Shown here piece after piece: positions 23,042 to 35,423 of a stretch of 64,000 bases of DNA (position 1 is its first letter; each line of letters opens with the position of its first letter). The notes under the pieces were generated by a model. It was not told the origin of the DNA. It saw only the letters and a program-made list of their open reading frames with translations, and did not search any database. Both the position numbers and the translations under genes were made by a program. Origin of the DNA: Rhabdophis nuchalis (lineage: Eukaryota > Chordata > Lepidosauria > Squamata > Natricidae); NCBI GenBank assembly GCA_039707465.1, contig CM077644.1:139608962-139672961 (forward strand), written 5' to 3'.

Positions 23042-23660
23042 CTATCTCTGTCTCACTCCTCTCCTTCGTCCACCCATCTCTGTCACTCTGTGTGTGTGTG
23101 TGTCTATCTGTCTGTCTCTCACTTAATCAGTCTCTATCTATCTGTCTCTCCCTCCCTCTCTCTGTCTCTCCCTGTCTCTGTGTGTCACTCTCTCTGATTC
23201 TCTCCCTCCCTCTCTCTGTATGTCTGTCTCTCCCTCTTTCCCCCTGTCTGTCTCCGATTCAATTCCTCCCTGTGTCATTCTCTATCTGTGTCTCTCTCCG
23301 TCTCTCTCCCTCCCTCTCTTTCTCTCTGTCTCTGTCTGTCTCTGTCTTTCCCTCCCTCCCCCTCTGTCTCTCTCTGTGTCTGTCAGTCACTCCCTCTCTC
23401 CCCTCTCCTCCCCCCCCCCTGGGAAGCAGCGGAAGGACCGGCATACCGGAGGTTACGGATGCCTCCTCCCGCAGCGGGCGAGGGAGCAGGCAGGGCGAGC
23501 ACCCAAGGCTACCGTCATCTTAAGCATCACCGAGGCTGTCACCCGGCAGGTTGCCCGGCAGGGGCGTTGGGCAGGGAAGCCGGGCGCGTTTCCACCGGCT
23601 CCCTCCGACAGCCACCACGGCACACGTTCTGGGGCTGCGTGGCTGGGAGAGAGATGATTG
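22619..23660 (-). mobile_element. Second-family hAT fragment in reverse orientation with CTTT-rich core
   Basis: Begins directly after the preceding MITE with CAGTGGTGGGCAAAC, the reverse complement of the right terminus of the hAT at 25995-27516, and stays similar through the (CTTT)n tract. The expected other terminus was not found, so the fragment is cut off. The right boundary is approximate: GC-rich sequence follows at 23420-23660. Copy at 53629-54703. Confidence 0.6.
22828..23420. repeat. Long (CTTT)/(CT)n-rich low-complexity tract
   Basis: Pyrimidine-rich array of CTTT, CTCT and CTGT units. Long open frames rich in Ser/Leu/Phe here are artefacts of the repeat. The counterpart at 53844-54464 differs in unit number. 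Confidence 0.95.
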
Positions 23661-23695
23661 ACTATTTAACCCTCCGGTGATTGACTATTTAACCC
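23645..23695. repeat. Tandem 21-22-bp duplication
   Basis: GATTGACTATTTAACCCTC occurs twice in direct tandem. The following 300 bp (to 24030) are AT-rich and may be 5' sequence of the L1, which was not established. Confidence 0.8.
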
Positions 23696-24053
23696 TCTGT
23701 TGACTTATTCCAGCTTCTTGGATTGCTCTTTTTCTCCTTTCGCCTCATACTTCTCCAGTTAGGTGTATCAGGGATTTTGAATTAGTAACACGGTGCCTTC
23801 AATTATAGCAATACTTTAGGTTAATAGAATGAATTGAGTTATATAACATGTGATTATTGTTTATTAATTGATTAACATCAGCAAAACCAGGGATTACTAT
23901 TTATTTACTGATTTAGTATTTGATAATTAATATTTACCCCCTCATTGATAAAAGAATTAACTAACAATTAATGAAGATTGAATAGTTAACAATAATAATC
24001 CAATCTAATAATGATTTAGGGCAAGTAGAAAAAAAGACTAAAACCCGAAGGAT

Positions 24054-25994
24054 TTGACACTAGTAGAGGACAAGAAGTTGATTCGCCACAAGATTAACTT
24101 AGTGGCTCAAGAAGAGATTGCTGAAAAGATTAAGTGGGTAAAGCAAGGATTCTTCGAAAATTCTAATAAACCAGGAAGATGGCTAACTTATAGAATTAAG
24201 TTAAAAGAAAGGAGAAAAATAGGTGGATTGAAAGATAGCAATGGAGGGTGGGTAATTGACAGGGAAGGTAAGAGGAAGATCTTACAGGATTTTTTCTCGG
24301 AACTATATAAGAGAGAAGATGGGGGGGGGGGGCAAGAAATTGAACAGTACATAGGAATGTTGGGCCTCCCCAAATTATCAGAGGAGGTAAGGCAAATTTT
24401 CAATAAAGAAATCACAGAAAGTGAAGTTTGGGTAGCAATCGAAAAGCAGAAAACCGGGAAAACCCCTGGCACAGATGGGCTACCCACGGAATTTTATAAA
24501 AAAACCTTAGACATGGTAACAAAATATATGACAGAGGTCTTTAATGGAGTCTTCCTTGACGGCCGGATTCCACCTTCCTGGACAGAGGCTTATATTTCCT
24601 TGATTCCTAAGGAAGGAACAGACTTATCACTGATTAGAAACTACAGATCTATATCCCTCCTGAATACTGATTATAAGATCTTAACCTCTATTTTGGCAGG
24701 GAGAATGAAAGGGTTCCTGGATCACTACATCCATAGTGATCAAAATGGGTTTCTCCCACACAGACAAATAAGAGATAACTTGAGGATGATTATCAATGCC
24801 CTGGAATATTATGAGGCCCACTCGGATAAAGAAGCGGCATTTATTTTTATCGATGCCCAAAAGGCGTTTGATAGAGTCAACTGGAAATTTATGTTTGCCC
24901 TGTTGGAAAAGATGGAATTTGGGGATAATTTTATGCATCCGATAAGATCTATTTATAATACACAAACAGCTAGAATCCTAATTAATGGAGAGGAAACAGA
25001 ACGGATTGAGATTAAAAAGGGAACAAGACAAGGATGTCCACTATCTCCAATCCTATTTATATTTACACTGGAGCCTCTTCTCCGGGAAATCAGGAGAAAC
25101 CAGGAGATAAATGGACTGAAAATTAGAGTGGAAGAGTATAAAATTCAGGCCTTCGTTGATGATTTAGCCTTTATCTTAGAAGACCCCTTAGAATCAGGAA
25201 ATGAATTAATTCAGGTAATAGAGAAATATGGTAGAGTTGCGGGTTTCCTAATTAACAAGGATAAGACAAAGATAATAGTGAAAAATATGGCAATAAATCA
25301 ACAAAATGAATTAGAGGAAAAATTGGGCCTTCAAATTGTAAAAAAGATAAAATATTTAGGTATTTGGCTAACTTCTAAATGTACTTCAATCAAGGTAGAC
25401 AACCATCAATAATTACTGACCCAAATGAAATTAGACCTAGAAAAGTGGGGAAATCTACAACTCTCCCTATTAGGTAAGATAGCAATAATTAAAACTTACG
25501 TTCTCCCAAAATGGATCTATTTATTCCAAACTGCCCCAGTGAGATTAGACAATAGCTTCTTCAAATTATTAGACAAGTATGTGAGGACATTTATTTTGCA
25601 GAAGAAGAAAGCTAGAATTAAGTTGAAAATGCTCCAAGAATTGCCAGCCAGAGGAGGATTTGGGTTGCCAAAATGGGAGTTTTACCACCAGGCAGCAAAC
25701 TTGACTTGGGTAAGAGATTGGATACTGCTGAGAAGGAAGCGGGTACTCATATTAGAAGGTCACAACCTAAGACAAGGGTGGCATCATTTTATGTGGAGAG
25801 AGAGGGGGGGAAATTGTAGGCACTTTAAGAACCACTATCTCAGGAAAACCCTATTGGAAACTTGGGAAAGAGTGAGGTTTAAGTATTATTCAATGGTTCC
25901 GACCTGGGTTGTTCCACTGGAGGCCGTGACACATTCAACATTATATAATAATAAAATACAACTGACTTACCAGGACCTCCGAGACTCTCTAGGG
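24054..25994 (+). pseudogene. L1 ORF2 reverse transcriptase region
   Basis: Encodes the L1 ORF2 reverse transcriptase without the apurinic endonuclease. Visible RT blocks in order: NYRSISLLNTDYKILTSILA, QNGFLPHRQIRDNLR, FIDAQKAFDRVNW (first catalytic Asp), TRQGCPLSPILFIF, and QAFVDDLAFIL, where the catalytic pair is FVDD instead of the usual FADD. A stop at 25410-25412 ends the first open frame (452 codons). Homology continues in the same frame from 25425 (MKLDLEKWGNLQLSLLGKIA, LPKWIYLFQ) to the hAT boundary. A run of 12 G near 24321 keeps frame here but is 13 G in the second copy, where it breaks the frame. Confidence 0.85.
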
Positions 25995-26350
25995 CAGTGG
26001 TCGGCAAACCGCGGCTCGCGAGCCACAAGCGGCTCTTTGGCCCCTCGAGTGCGGCTCTTCCACTACCGTCGCCAACAGCGGGACTCCTGGGCCGCAGCAA
26101 CCCTCCCTACCGGCCGCCGGTTCCATCCCTCCCCCCGCAGAGTCTCTTCAGCCCAGCAGCGGCTACCCAAATGCCAAAGCGGCAGCCGTAGCCTCCCAAG
26201 CTAGCCACTCATCTACTTCCAGAGGCTGCAGAGGCTCCGTGAGTGGGGGGAGTGAACCGGCCTCCGGTGGGTGAGCCAGAGGGGTGGGCAGGTGGTTTGT
26301 TGGGCACTGCCGCAGCATGTTTCCTTGGCCGGCCGCCCGCCGGCTGTGGT

Positions 26351-26735
26351 TGCTCGCTCGCTCACTCACCCACCGGACGCTAGGTTCCTTCGTCCGGTAG
26401 GTGGGTGAGCGAGCGAGCAAGCAAGCGCTGGTGGGCAAGGAAACTTGCTGCGGCAGCACCCAACAACCTGCCCACCTGGCGGCCGCGGTTGCTTGCTTGC
26501 TCACCCACCCACCAGACGAAGGAACCTGGCGCCCGGTAGGTGAGTGAGTGAGCGAGCAACTGCAGCCGGCAGGCGGGTGGGCTCGTAAGGAAAGTTGATG
26601 CGGCAGCGCCCAACAATCCGCTGGCCCGCCGGCCTGCTGCGCCCCGCCCGCAGTTGCTCGCTCGCTCGCTTGCTCACCCACCGGACGCCAGGTTCCTTCA
26701 TCTGGTGGGTGGGTGAGCAAGCGAGCGAGTAAGCG
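26351..26735. repeat. Three successive imperfect palindromes inside the hAT
   Basis: Each palindrome has arms of the type GCTCGCTCACTCACCCACC and its complement GGTGGGTGAGCGAGC around a loop containing AGGTTCCTT or its complement. They lie at about 26351-26425, 26491-26570 and 26651-26735. The spacers between them carry a shared GCGGCAGC/CCAACAA phrase, so the block looks like a repeated module. Confidence 0.75.
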
Positions 26736-27134
26736 CAGCCAGCGGGTGGGTGGGCTGGCTGGCCAGGCTACTTCTAGGAGCTGAGGAGGCTTGGCGGGGT
26801 GGAAGGAGACAGACAGACAGAGAGAGGCACAGACACACAGAGAGGGAGGGTGGGAGGGAATCAGAGAGTGACAGACACACACACAGGGAGAGACAGGGAG
26901 AGACAGAGAGGGAGAGAAAGATAGACAGAGACACAGAATGAGTGATTGAGTGAATGCGAGACAGACAGATACACACACACACACAGAGAGTGACAGAGAT
27001 GGGCAGACAAAGGAGAGAGAGACAGAGAGAGAGAGACAGAAAGAAAAAGAGAGAAAGAAAGAAAAAGAAAGTGGGAGAGAGACAGAGAAAGGAAGGAAAG
27101 AAGGAAGGAAGGAAGGAAGGAAGAAAGGAAGGAA

Positions 27135-27304
<170 letters not shown>

Positions 27305-27524
27305 ACTTATGACCACAATTGAGACTGAAAGTTTGGCTGCTAAGCAAGACCATTTTTAAGTGAATGTCACATTTTCCAAGTTGGCCATGCCCACCCGGTC
27401 ACATGACCACTAAGCCATTCCCACAAAACAGGCCACACCTTCTGGCTCTCAAAAAAAAATTAATTGTGGTATTGTTGATATTTGGCTCTTTTGACTAATG
27501 AGTTTGCCCACTACTGCTCTAGGG

Positions 27525-28483
27525 GAATTAAAAACACGGGAAGACATTTCCAAGGCAGGCATAGAGATAGATTAGTTGGCTTATGCTCAAATAAAATCCA
27601 AAACCAGAAGAGATAAAGAGAAGGGAGGAATATATAGAACAATCCAGGAACTGGATAAATTTTTTATCGTGATCAGAAAAGAAACTAATCTCTAGATGCT
27701 ACCAGTTCTTGATACAAGGATGGATTGGTGAGGAGGTAATTAAGGACTCCATGATCGCCTGGGGAAAAAATCTCGGGTCCTCTCCTGACCTGGATAAGTG
27801 GAATGAAATTTGGATCAAAAATATGAAGCTCACACTGGCAACCTCCTATAAGTAAAATATTTACAAAATGGTTTATCGTTGGCACTTGCCACTGGCAAGG
27901 ATTGCCAAAATGTACCCAGGAACGTGCCCAGAGTGTTGGAAGTGTGGGAATAGAAAAGGGACTTACTATCATCAATGGTGGACTTGTCCCCAAGCAGGCA
28001 AATATTGGTTAAAAATTAGGAAAGGGATCACAGAGATCACAGGTTACACAGTCAAGATGAAACCAGAGACTTTTTTAGTGGGAATGAAGCCCGATAAAAT
28101 AAACAAAGGCATATGGTATCTGACCCTCCACATTATTACAGCAGCCAGAATACTCTTTGCATAGGACTGGAAAAATGAGTTGCTACCTTCAGAAAGTAAA
28201 CTGCTCTGGAAAATCACTGAATGCACAGAAGCAGATCACCTAACGAAAATACTCAGAAACCAGAAGGACTTGGATTATTACAACTGTTGTAACTTATGGT
28301 ACAATTGGATGAAACATAGAAAAGGAAACCCAAAATAGTCCTAATTGTTCTCTGGTAGCTATCGGTTTAATGGATGTATACTTAGACTCGCTTGTTGCAA
28401 TATATTGTCTGTGTATGTGTAATGGGAAAATTTGTTTTCTTTTTCTTTAAAAAATTTGTAAATAAAAATTTATTTAAAAAAAA
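27525..28483 (+). pseudogene. L1 ORF2 C-terminal region and 3' UTR
   Basis: Continuation of the L1 after the hAT. The frame is broken at first (stop codons near 27570-27860), then 27868-28164 is open and encodes the ORF2 C-terminus with a Cys/His motif: CPECWKCGNRKGTYYHQWWT then C. This matches the C-terminal cysteine-rich region of L1 ORF2p. A 3' UTR with AATAAA and a short A run closes the element. Confidence 0.8.
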
Positions 28484-28805
28484 GTCTTATGACTGTTTTT
28501 CAGTTACAACTTTTGCAGCAACCCCATGATCATGTGAACAAAATTCAGATGCCTGGCAACTGGTTCACACTTATGACATTGGACAGTCCTGGGGTCATGT
28601 GGTCACCTTTTGCAACTTTCTGACAAGCAAAGATAATGGGGAAGCCGGATTCACTTAACAACCTCCAAGTTACTTATCAACTGCAGTGATTCACTTAACA
28701 ACAGTGGCAAGAAATGTTGCAAAATGGAGAAAAAATCACTTAACAAACGTCTCACTTAACAACAGAAATTTTAGACTTAATTGTGGTCATAAGTGGAGGA
28801 CTACA
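28484..28805. repeat. Interspersed repeat with CACTTAACAAC motifs
   Basis: Contains recurring ATTCACTTAACAAC and CTTATGAC phrases and ends with AATTGTGGTCATAAGTGGAGG. The same vocabulary appears in the MITE at 28927-29347 and in degenerate form at 38490-38690. It resembles a common squamate interspersed repeat, which I cannot name with certainty. Copy at 59476-59797. Confidence 0.5.
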
Positions 28806-28864
28806 TATATTGTGCTTTTATTTTATTAGATGTACTTTCTTTTTTTTGATAGCATCCCATAGAG

Positions 28865-29107
28865 CCATGATGGCGAACCTATGGCATGTGTGAGCAAACT
28901 GGAAGTCATTTCTGGTTTGGTGATAGCAGTAGTGGGTTTCTGCAGGCTTGCACCTACTCGCGAGAGCCGGTTGGTGAAATTTAGAGAACCGGTGAGAGGG
29001 GGTTCCACTGGTGTACCTGGAAGTAAATCTGGCCCGCCGCTGCCAGTGACCCAACGGGAAGGAAAGGAAAGGAAGAAAGGAAAGGAAAGGAAAGGAAAGA
29101 AAGAAAG

Positions 29108-29174
<67 letters not shown>

Positions 29175-29757
29175 ATTTATTATCACAATTGAGTCCAAAA
29201 TTTTGGTTGTTAAGCAAGAGCGTTGTTAAATGAGTTTCACATTTTAAAAGGTGGCCACTCCCACCCTGTCACATGACTGCCAAGCCACGCCCACAAAATA
29301 GGCCACACCTACAGAGTAGGTTCTAAAAAATTTGAAACCCACCACTGGGTGATAGGGCCATTTTTTGCCCTCCGGAGCCTTCAGGAGGGCGAAAAAGGGC
29401 CCTAAGGCCAAATTGGAAGTCACAGTCCCCGAATTTCTGGGTTACCCGTAGGGCCGTTTTTCACCCTCCGTAACCTTCTGGGAAGCTCCTGAAGCCTCCA
29501 AAGGGCCTCCGTGGGGACGGGCTTTTGCCCTCCCCAGGCTCCTAAAAAACCCCTGGAGCCTGGGGAGGGTGAAAAAAGCATGCCAAAAACAGCGGGGAGC
29601 GCTGGTTGCACACACATGCGTGTGGGTTGGTGGTGGTCGCATGTGCATGCGTGCTGGGGTCGCATGGATAGCATTTTAGATATGAGTGTGCATGCGCACA
29701 ACCCCCTGCACTCCTCCTGCTTTTGGCACGCGATCCAAAAAAGGTTAGCCATCACTG
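28865..29757. mobile_element. hAT-like MITE (outer) with perfect 8-bp target duplication
   Basis: Left end CCATGATGGCGAACC, right end GGTTAGCCATCACTG, flanked by CCATAGAG at 28857-28864 and 29758-29765. Another MITE (28927-29347) is inserted into it. Copy at 59857-60749; right part of a copy at 1571-2103. Confidence 0.85.
28927..29347. mobile_element. hAT-like MITE (inner), nested in the outer MITE
   Basis: Termini CAGTAGTGGGTTTC and GAAACCCACCACTG are exact inverted repeats. GGTGATAG flanks both ends (28919-28926 and 29348-29355), a perfect 8-bp target duplication. The core holds a (GGAAA)/(GAAA)n tract at 29046-29175. Copy at 59919-60339. Confidence 0.9.
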
Positions 29758-29871
29758 CCATAGAGTATGTTGAGCAGAGACATCCAGTCATCCAAAGAGG
29801 CTCTAAGGCTAAAAGTAAATCAGATATCAGGCCCTCCTGCTTCTAGCCCCAAACTTGTACATTAGAGTAGT

Positions 29872-29971
29872 ATTTCTTAACCTCAACAATCTTAAGATTC
29901 ATCGACTAGGTAGGGAATTTTGGGAGTTGAAGTCCATACATCATAAAGTTGTTGGGTTGAGAAACACTACC
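29872..29971. mobile_element. Short hAT-like MITE, copy 2
   Basis: Counterpart of the MITE at 2216-2315, with ends TTTCTTAACCTC and TTGAGAAACACT. The third copy is at 60864-60963. Confidence 0.45.
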
Positions 29972-31255
29972 AAAACACACCTTTTTACTTAAATCCAATT
30001 CCATCCATGAATAAAACCCACAGATCCATTCGCTGATTGAAAATAGAAATGGAAATTAAAGTGCGAATCATTTATACAATGCAATTTTATCTATTTTTCT
30101 GTATTTATTTTATCCTATTTAATTTTATAATCCTATTGACTAATGATGCTAGCACATTTTTTTCTTTGAAAGGTTGAAACAAATTGTCATAACAATTAGC
30201 ATAGTTGAGGGAACTGCTTAGAATAAACGCAGAGCATTCTGGTTACATTTTAATTTGCTACCTCAGGGTGATTCCTCAATTAGATATAAATAAAATATGT
30301 AGTTAATTAAATGGCTACATTTCTGTGCCATTCTTTGCAATCAGGGACTTACAAAGTGTAAAGTGTAAAGATAAATATTTGAAAAGCATTGTCTTCTTTT
30401 GTGTACATGTATTGTTCCATGCCTAGAAAAGGACAACAATTTTGCTGCTTCTTTTGCAGATGGCAAACACGCTTGGGTGCTTGCTTGCTAAGCCGACCTT
30501 ACCCCAAAATCTATTTTTAGTTACTGTCCTTTCATTTTGTATGTTTCTAATTGATCAGTGAATATTGAAAGCAACTCCCTTAAGAGCTGAAACACTGAAA
30601 ATGGCCTTGAAGTCATGTGGCAAACAGGAGCAAGGATATTACATAGCATTCTAAGGGGGATCATACAATTGTATTGCTGGACCTCAAAAATAATGTACAT
30701 AGTACAATCCTTCGCTGAGGCTGGAAATGTACCACTATAAAAGTATTTTTTCCAGCAGCTTCCGCCGTATTACCTTTCATTAAAATCTTTTAACAACTTC
30801 CATGCACTGTTTGAAAAAAAAGGCTGGTTCTCTGGTAACATTGGTTTTGATTCTCTCTTCTGGATGAACTTATCATACAGTAATTCCTTTGTTGATAATA
30901 GGTGTAGGTCAGGAAATCTTTTAAGTACCCTTCTCCAGATCTAACAAATTCTAAGAGAGATTCTTACCACTTCTGGGTCCTTATCTCAACACATTCTAAA
31001 TTCTCAGTATGTGTTCAACTTACGAGTAAAATCAAGGGAATGGTGAAAGTAAATGGGGATCTACCATATCCCAGTAATGGGCATCTAGTCTTCCAGAAGT
31101 TGTGGAACAATAAATTGTAGCAACCATTGTCAGGCATGAAGAATTGGGATCACATTAAGTTCCAGTTAAGCTGATTTGTTTTTCATGCCTATACACAAGA
31201 CTAGTCAACTAATGAACAGAACTGAATTGACGCTAGATAAGAACTAATGGAATCT

Positions 31256-31288
<33 letters not shown>
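31256..31288. repeat. (GT)n microsatellite, intermediate length
   Basis: Second copy of the tract at 3596-3618. Confidence 0.9.
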
Positions 31289-31290
<2 letters not shown>

Positions 31291-33038
31291 ACATTTCCAT
31301 CATTTGTGGGCACATAACAACTCCAGGCTGATTCCTGTGTTGACTTCACCCAGACTCTGCTTTTTCTACAACCATTGACAGAATTCCTAATAATGAAGGA
31401 TGCTGGAAAATGTACTTGAGTAAATCTATAGGGTCACAGATTGCCCTTCCTTGTGTACTGTATATAGTTACATAAAATATTTTAATATGCTATATGCTAT
31501 ATAGAATATATTCTAGATTTTAATATAGAAATATTGTGTGTGTGTCTGTTATTTGAAAGCTATTTTAAGTTGCTACCATAGCATGACCACATCTATCTTA
31601 GTATACGTAGGATTTCTGAGCTCACGTCTTGTGGATAGAATCAGAAGAGGGATTCTGCCCCCTAGTGCTCCCAGACACTTCAGAAAGAGAAGGCTTTTAT
31701 GAGAACATAGGTGGGAGATTCATTTCTCCATTCCCCCCCTCAAAGAAAGTTATTTCCACCTATTATAGTACTGTTGTTTTTCCCTTATGTATGGTGAGGT
31801 TTGATTATCCTTAATGGCAAATTCATTGATCACTGTAACCATTTTTTTCTTACTTACTTTTTCTGTAGTTTGGGGAGTGGCTTTGTCTGTCCAATTGCAG
31901 TTTTCCTTTGCAGAATATGGCAGGATGGTGTGGTGGTAGGATTTAGTGAGCCTTCACTAGGCAACACATCCATTTTTCCAAGTTTTTCTGGTCAGGAAAG
32001 GGAAGGAGTCCAATTTTTGCCTTGGCTTGGAAGCCGAGTAGAAATTATGACTCTTGTTCCACTAGCTACAATGGGAGCAAATGATGCGAAAAATGTACAA
32101 GATCCGCTTTTCTCTTCCATCTTTTCTCTCTCTCTACTAACCTGATATACAGCATACAACTCAGGGTAGATGTCACTTGGGGAAAGGAATTAAAAGCAGA
32201 AGCAGGGAAATTTCCAATTGCTAATAGATTTCCATCAAATCAATATAAGATGTCTTGCTAATACCAAGTGAAAAACAACCTGAAGCATATGCTGAAGGTT
32301 TGGGGGGGGGGTTTGGGGGAGAAGGTATATTTTAAACTTAGAATGATCTTTTCAGAATTCATGAAACAATAAATAATTTGGATTCTTTTTTTAGAAAGTT
32401 CCAAGTAAAGTTCTGTATTAAAATATTAAGTGAGGTTCTAGCCTTTGATCTGATTTAGAAATAGGCTGTGCAGATTCTCAAAAGCCTACAACATTACAGT
32501 ATCCAGTTTGGCAGTGTAGGAAGTTAGCACCCACACCCACCCCTATCCAAGAAAAAAGGAATATCCTGGGAAATATTGAAAAGGCAGAATATTATATTTC
32601 CCTGGATGTGAAAAGGGAAAAATATGTTTTTAAAGATAAAGTAGCTCCCTGCAGCTTCCTGCCCCCCTCCTTTGTCAATGAGCCATTAAAGCCTGGACTA
32701 GTCCACTCTACATAACAAAGATTGGTTGAGCATCAGCTCCAGGGTGATGGGATTAAGGCATGATAGTATTAGTCCTTTACACATCTCACCACAGACTACC
32801 TGAGAAGAAGCAATGCTCAACCAAACTTGGACTCCAAACACAGCCTAGAGAGCTGCCCCTGCATGGCCTCTTGGGAGTCTGACAACCAATCAGAATACAA
32901 GCTCAAGATCAAAGGTCAGAGAGGGCATAGAGCCAGGAACTTTCAACATCTCGCTCTCTTTTTCTTCTTCAACCAACACCTGGAATCATGTGATCCCCTT
33001 TTATGTTCAGGAGCTCAACCCACGTGATCCTGTTCACC

Positions 33039-33152
33039 ATTACTTACTTACTTACTTACTTTATTAGATTTCTATCCCGCCCTATCTCCCAAAATGGGAC
33101 TCAGGGCGGCGCACAGGAATTTAAAAATCTAAAAATACAAACAATACAAAAT
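33039..33152 (-). mobile_element. L2 3' end fragment in duplicon copy 2
   Basis: A (CTTA)n tail at 33044-33062 followed by CCCGCCCTATCTCCCAAAAT and GGCGGCGCACAGGAATTTAA, the 3' end of an L2 read in reverse. In copy 1 the same place (about 5379-5386) reads straight through from ACCATTA to AACCATC. Copy 3 cannot be compared because the window ends just before. Confidence 0.8.
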
Positions 33153-33891
33153 TCTACAAACCATCTTTCCAAACAGCCTCCAAGGTTCCAGTGTCTTTAG
33201 CCCCACTTGGAACTGAACCCAGAAGAACATTTCTCCCAATAGCAGGATACTTTTTAAAAAAATCCAGTACAGGTTTTGTGTGTATTTTAAAAAGAAAAAT
33301 CTAAAAATATTCTCAGGAATGAAATGATTATATATATATTTAAATTGGTGTAGATTTAGCAATTGCATAGATTTTCTCTATTATTATTTCTCTCCAATCT
33401 GGCCGTTTAAGTCTTTAGGCAAAAATTAATTTGAAAAGGTAGAAAAGCATAGTGAGATATTTCCAGTTTTCTTTCCGTTTTAAAAAGGTTGTGCACTTAT
33501 ACCCTTTCTTTCAGGGTTTAGATTAAGCAGAACTTAAGAACAATAACAAAAAATTAAAAAAAAAACCAAAGCATAAACCAATAATCCACAATAAAATAAT
33601 AAAATGGCAACCCAAATAGAAATGACATCATCAATAGGGGCTCCAGCCTATCGGGATCTAGAGACTTGGGGCAACCACCAGTCTTGACAGCCTTTATAAA
33701 GGCCAGCAGGATTGGAGCTGATTGTGTGGCAGGTTAAAGATATCCCACCAAAGCTTCAAAAACCAAGGCATTTTCTTAAGCGTGCCTCTCCCTCCTACAT
33801 CCACCCCCTCCGCCCCACGTGAACCTTCCTCCTGCATCTTGTATCTCAAAGGAAGACTCTGCAAAGGGGCAATAGAAGCTCTCGTGATCAA

Positions 33892-35423
33892 TGTTCCCTC
33901 TAATTTTTTTCCAGTGTGTGCAGAAAAGTATAGCGTTTGAGCGGCACATTTTCATGCCTGAGCACCTGAATTCTTTTTTAGCCATAATTGCCATCAGAGC
34001 AGATGTTGGGGAGGGGAGCAAGGAGGAAAAGGGTCCCTTCCCTCTCCCTCAGGCCCCCAGGAAGGAAGGGAGGGAAGGGACGGGGAGGGAAAGGAAATGG
34101 GAAAGAAGAAAGGGAAGGAAAAGAGAAAGGAAAGGAGAAAAGAAAGGAAAGGAAAAGAGAAAGGAAAGGAAAAGAGAAAGGAAAGAGTGGAATGGATTGA
34201 TACTGCTCAAAAACCAAGTCTCAAGATCTCGTGGACCCCTTTGACTGAGGCAGCTTCCCTCATGTTACCCATGTTCAGATCTGACAATACTATTAATAAA
34301 AATGCAAAAGTGCTCAAAGTCAGAAGGAATATTTAACATGTCTAACATTTGAAAAAATGCAGAATTCCAGAAGTTAGATGCGTTTTAGCACATTTGTAAC
34401 AAGTAAATAAGGGATCCTAATTCATTGCTCAACTATGTATTCTTTACAAGGAATGGTGACAGGAGGAGGTACTTACCTTTTACTGTTGAACTTTGCCTTG
34501 TTCAGAGTATTGTAAATATAAGGCAAGCACGAACATGATTCAAATCTATTAAGCGAATGCTTAAAAAGTAAATTTAAGAAGAGATTTGTTGAAGAACTAA
34601 ACTCAGGGGTTACAATATTAGTTTAAAAAGGCATCTAATTGAAATCGTTTTGAAGTACTTACTTTTATTAAAATAATTACATTATAAATGAGGGGAGTGA
34701 CCCAAATTTCTCTTGGCTTCTCTTTTCTCCACGACACATAACCTGTATTAACATCGAAAGTCATTTGAATGCTGCTACTAATGGAAAAATGTCTTTTTAT
34801 ATAGTTTACTACCACTTTTAGCTCATTGTTAAAGGACATTGTGATTAAAGGACACTGGAGCTAGAGAAACTAGATCCCAGTTAAAAGAAAAAGTCCACAA
34901 TACATGAATCTTCTTTGCTACTTCCAAAGTTGGAAGCAATTCTCATAAAGAGAGAGAAAACAAACCAAGGCTAAGAGACTAATTAGAGAACATCAGATAT
35001 TGTGAAATGCAGCCACGTCAGCCCCTATGTAAGAATCAAGAGCTAATCATCATTTCAGTTTTGTCGGTTTCAAATTTGCATTCATTCTTGGGTTGAATGT
35101 AACTACAGCAGCCTCCAGTCTGGGAACAGCGTTTGACTTGCAAACTTCCGTCCATGGTTGGAGAAACGCAGGCTACAACCAGCAAATCGCGTTTCCCCAA
35201 GAACCAACACAGCCACAGAAGACCAATGGGAATTCTCCCTTCTGCAGCGTCATCGGTCTCCGGGCAGAGTCTTCCTTGATTTCACCAATCACCAGATGGA
35301 GGAGAGAGTTCGGTGCAGAGAGAGAAGAGAGGGAGGGGGGATAAAAACACTGCGCTGCAGGTTGAAACTTCTGTGTGGTGGTTTCTTGTTACATCCGCGT
35401 CTGCGCGCAGCTTAGAGGGAACA
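33892..35423. mobile_element. Long form of the TGTTCCCTCTAA element
   Basis: Same 12-bp inverted ends as at 6872-7500 but with an extra block at about 34102-35004. That block starts with a (GGAAA)n purine tract (34085-34190) and continues into AT-rich sequence. Whether the short or the long form is ancestral is unknown. Confidence 0.45.
34618..34839 (-). other. Orphan open frame with a perfect splice donor
   Basis: On the minus strand an ATG at 34837-34839 opens a frame including KVVVNYIKRHFSISSSIQMT and PREIWVTPLIYNVIILIK, then an ideal GTAAGT donor near 34660. It lies in the segment missing from copy 1. No family is recognised. It could be the first exon of something or chance; only its openness and the donor support it. 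Confidence 0.2.

Noticed and set aside
22792..23523. Long open frames of Ser/Leu/Phe repeats on the plus strand
   Set aside because: Translation of the CTTT/CT low-complexity tract; length varies between duplicon copies.
26000..26204. Apparent C-terminal extension of the second L1 ORF2 frame
   Set aside because: It reads into the hAT left end after 25994; L1 homology resumes only at 27525.
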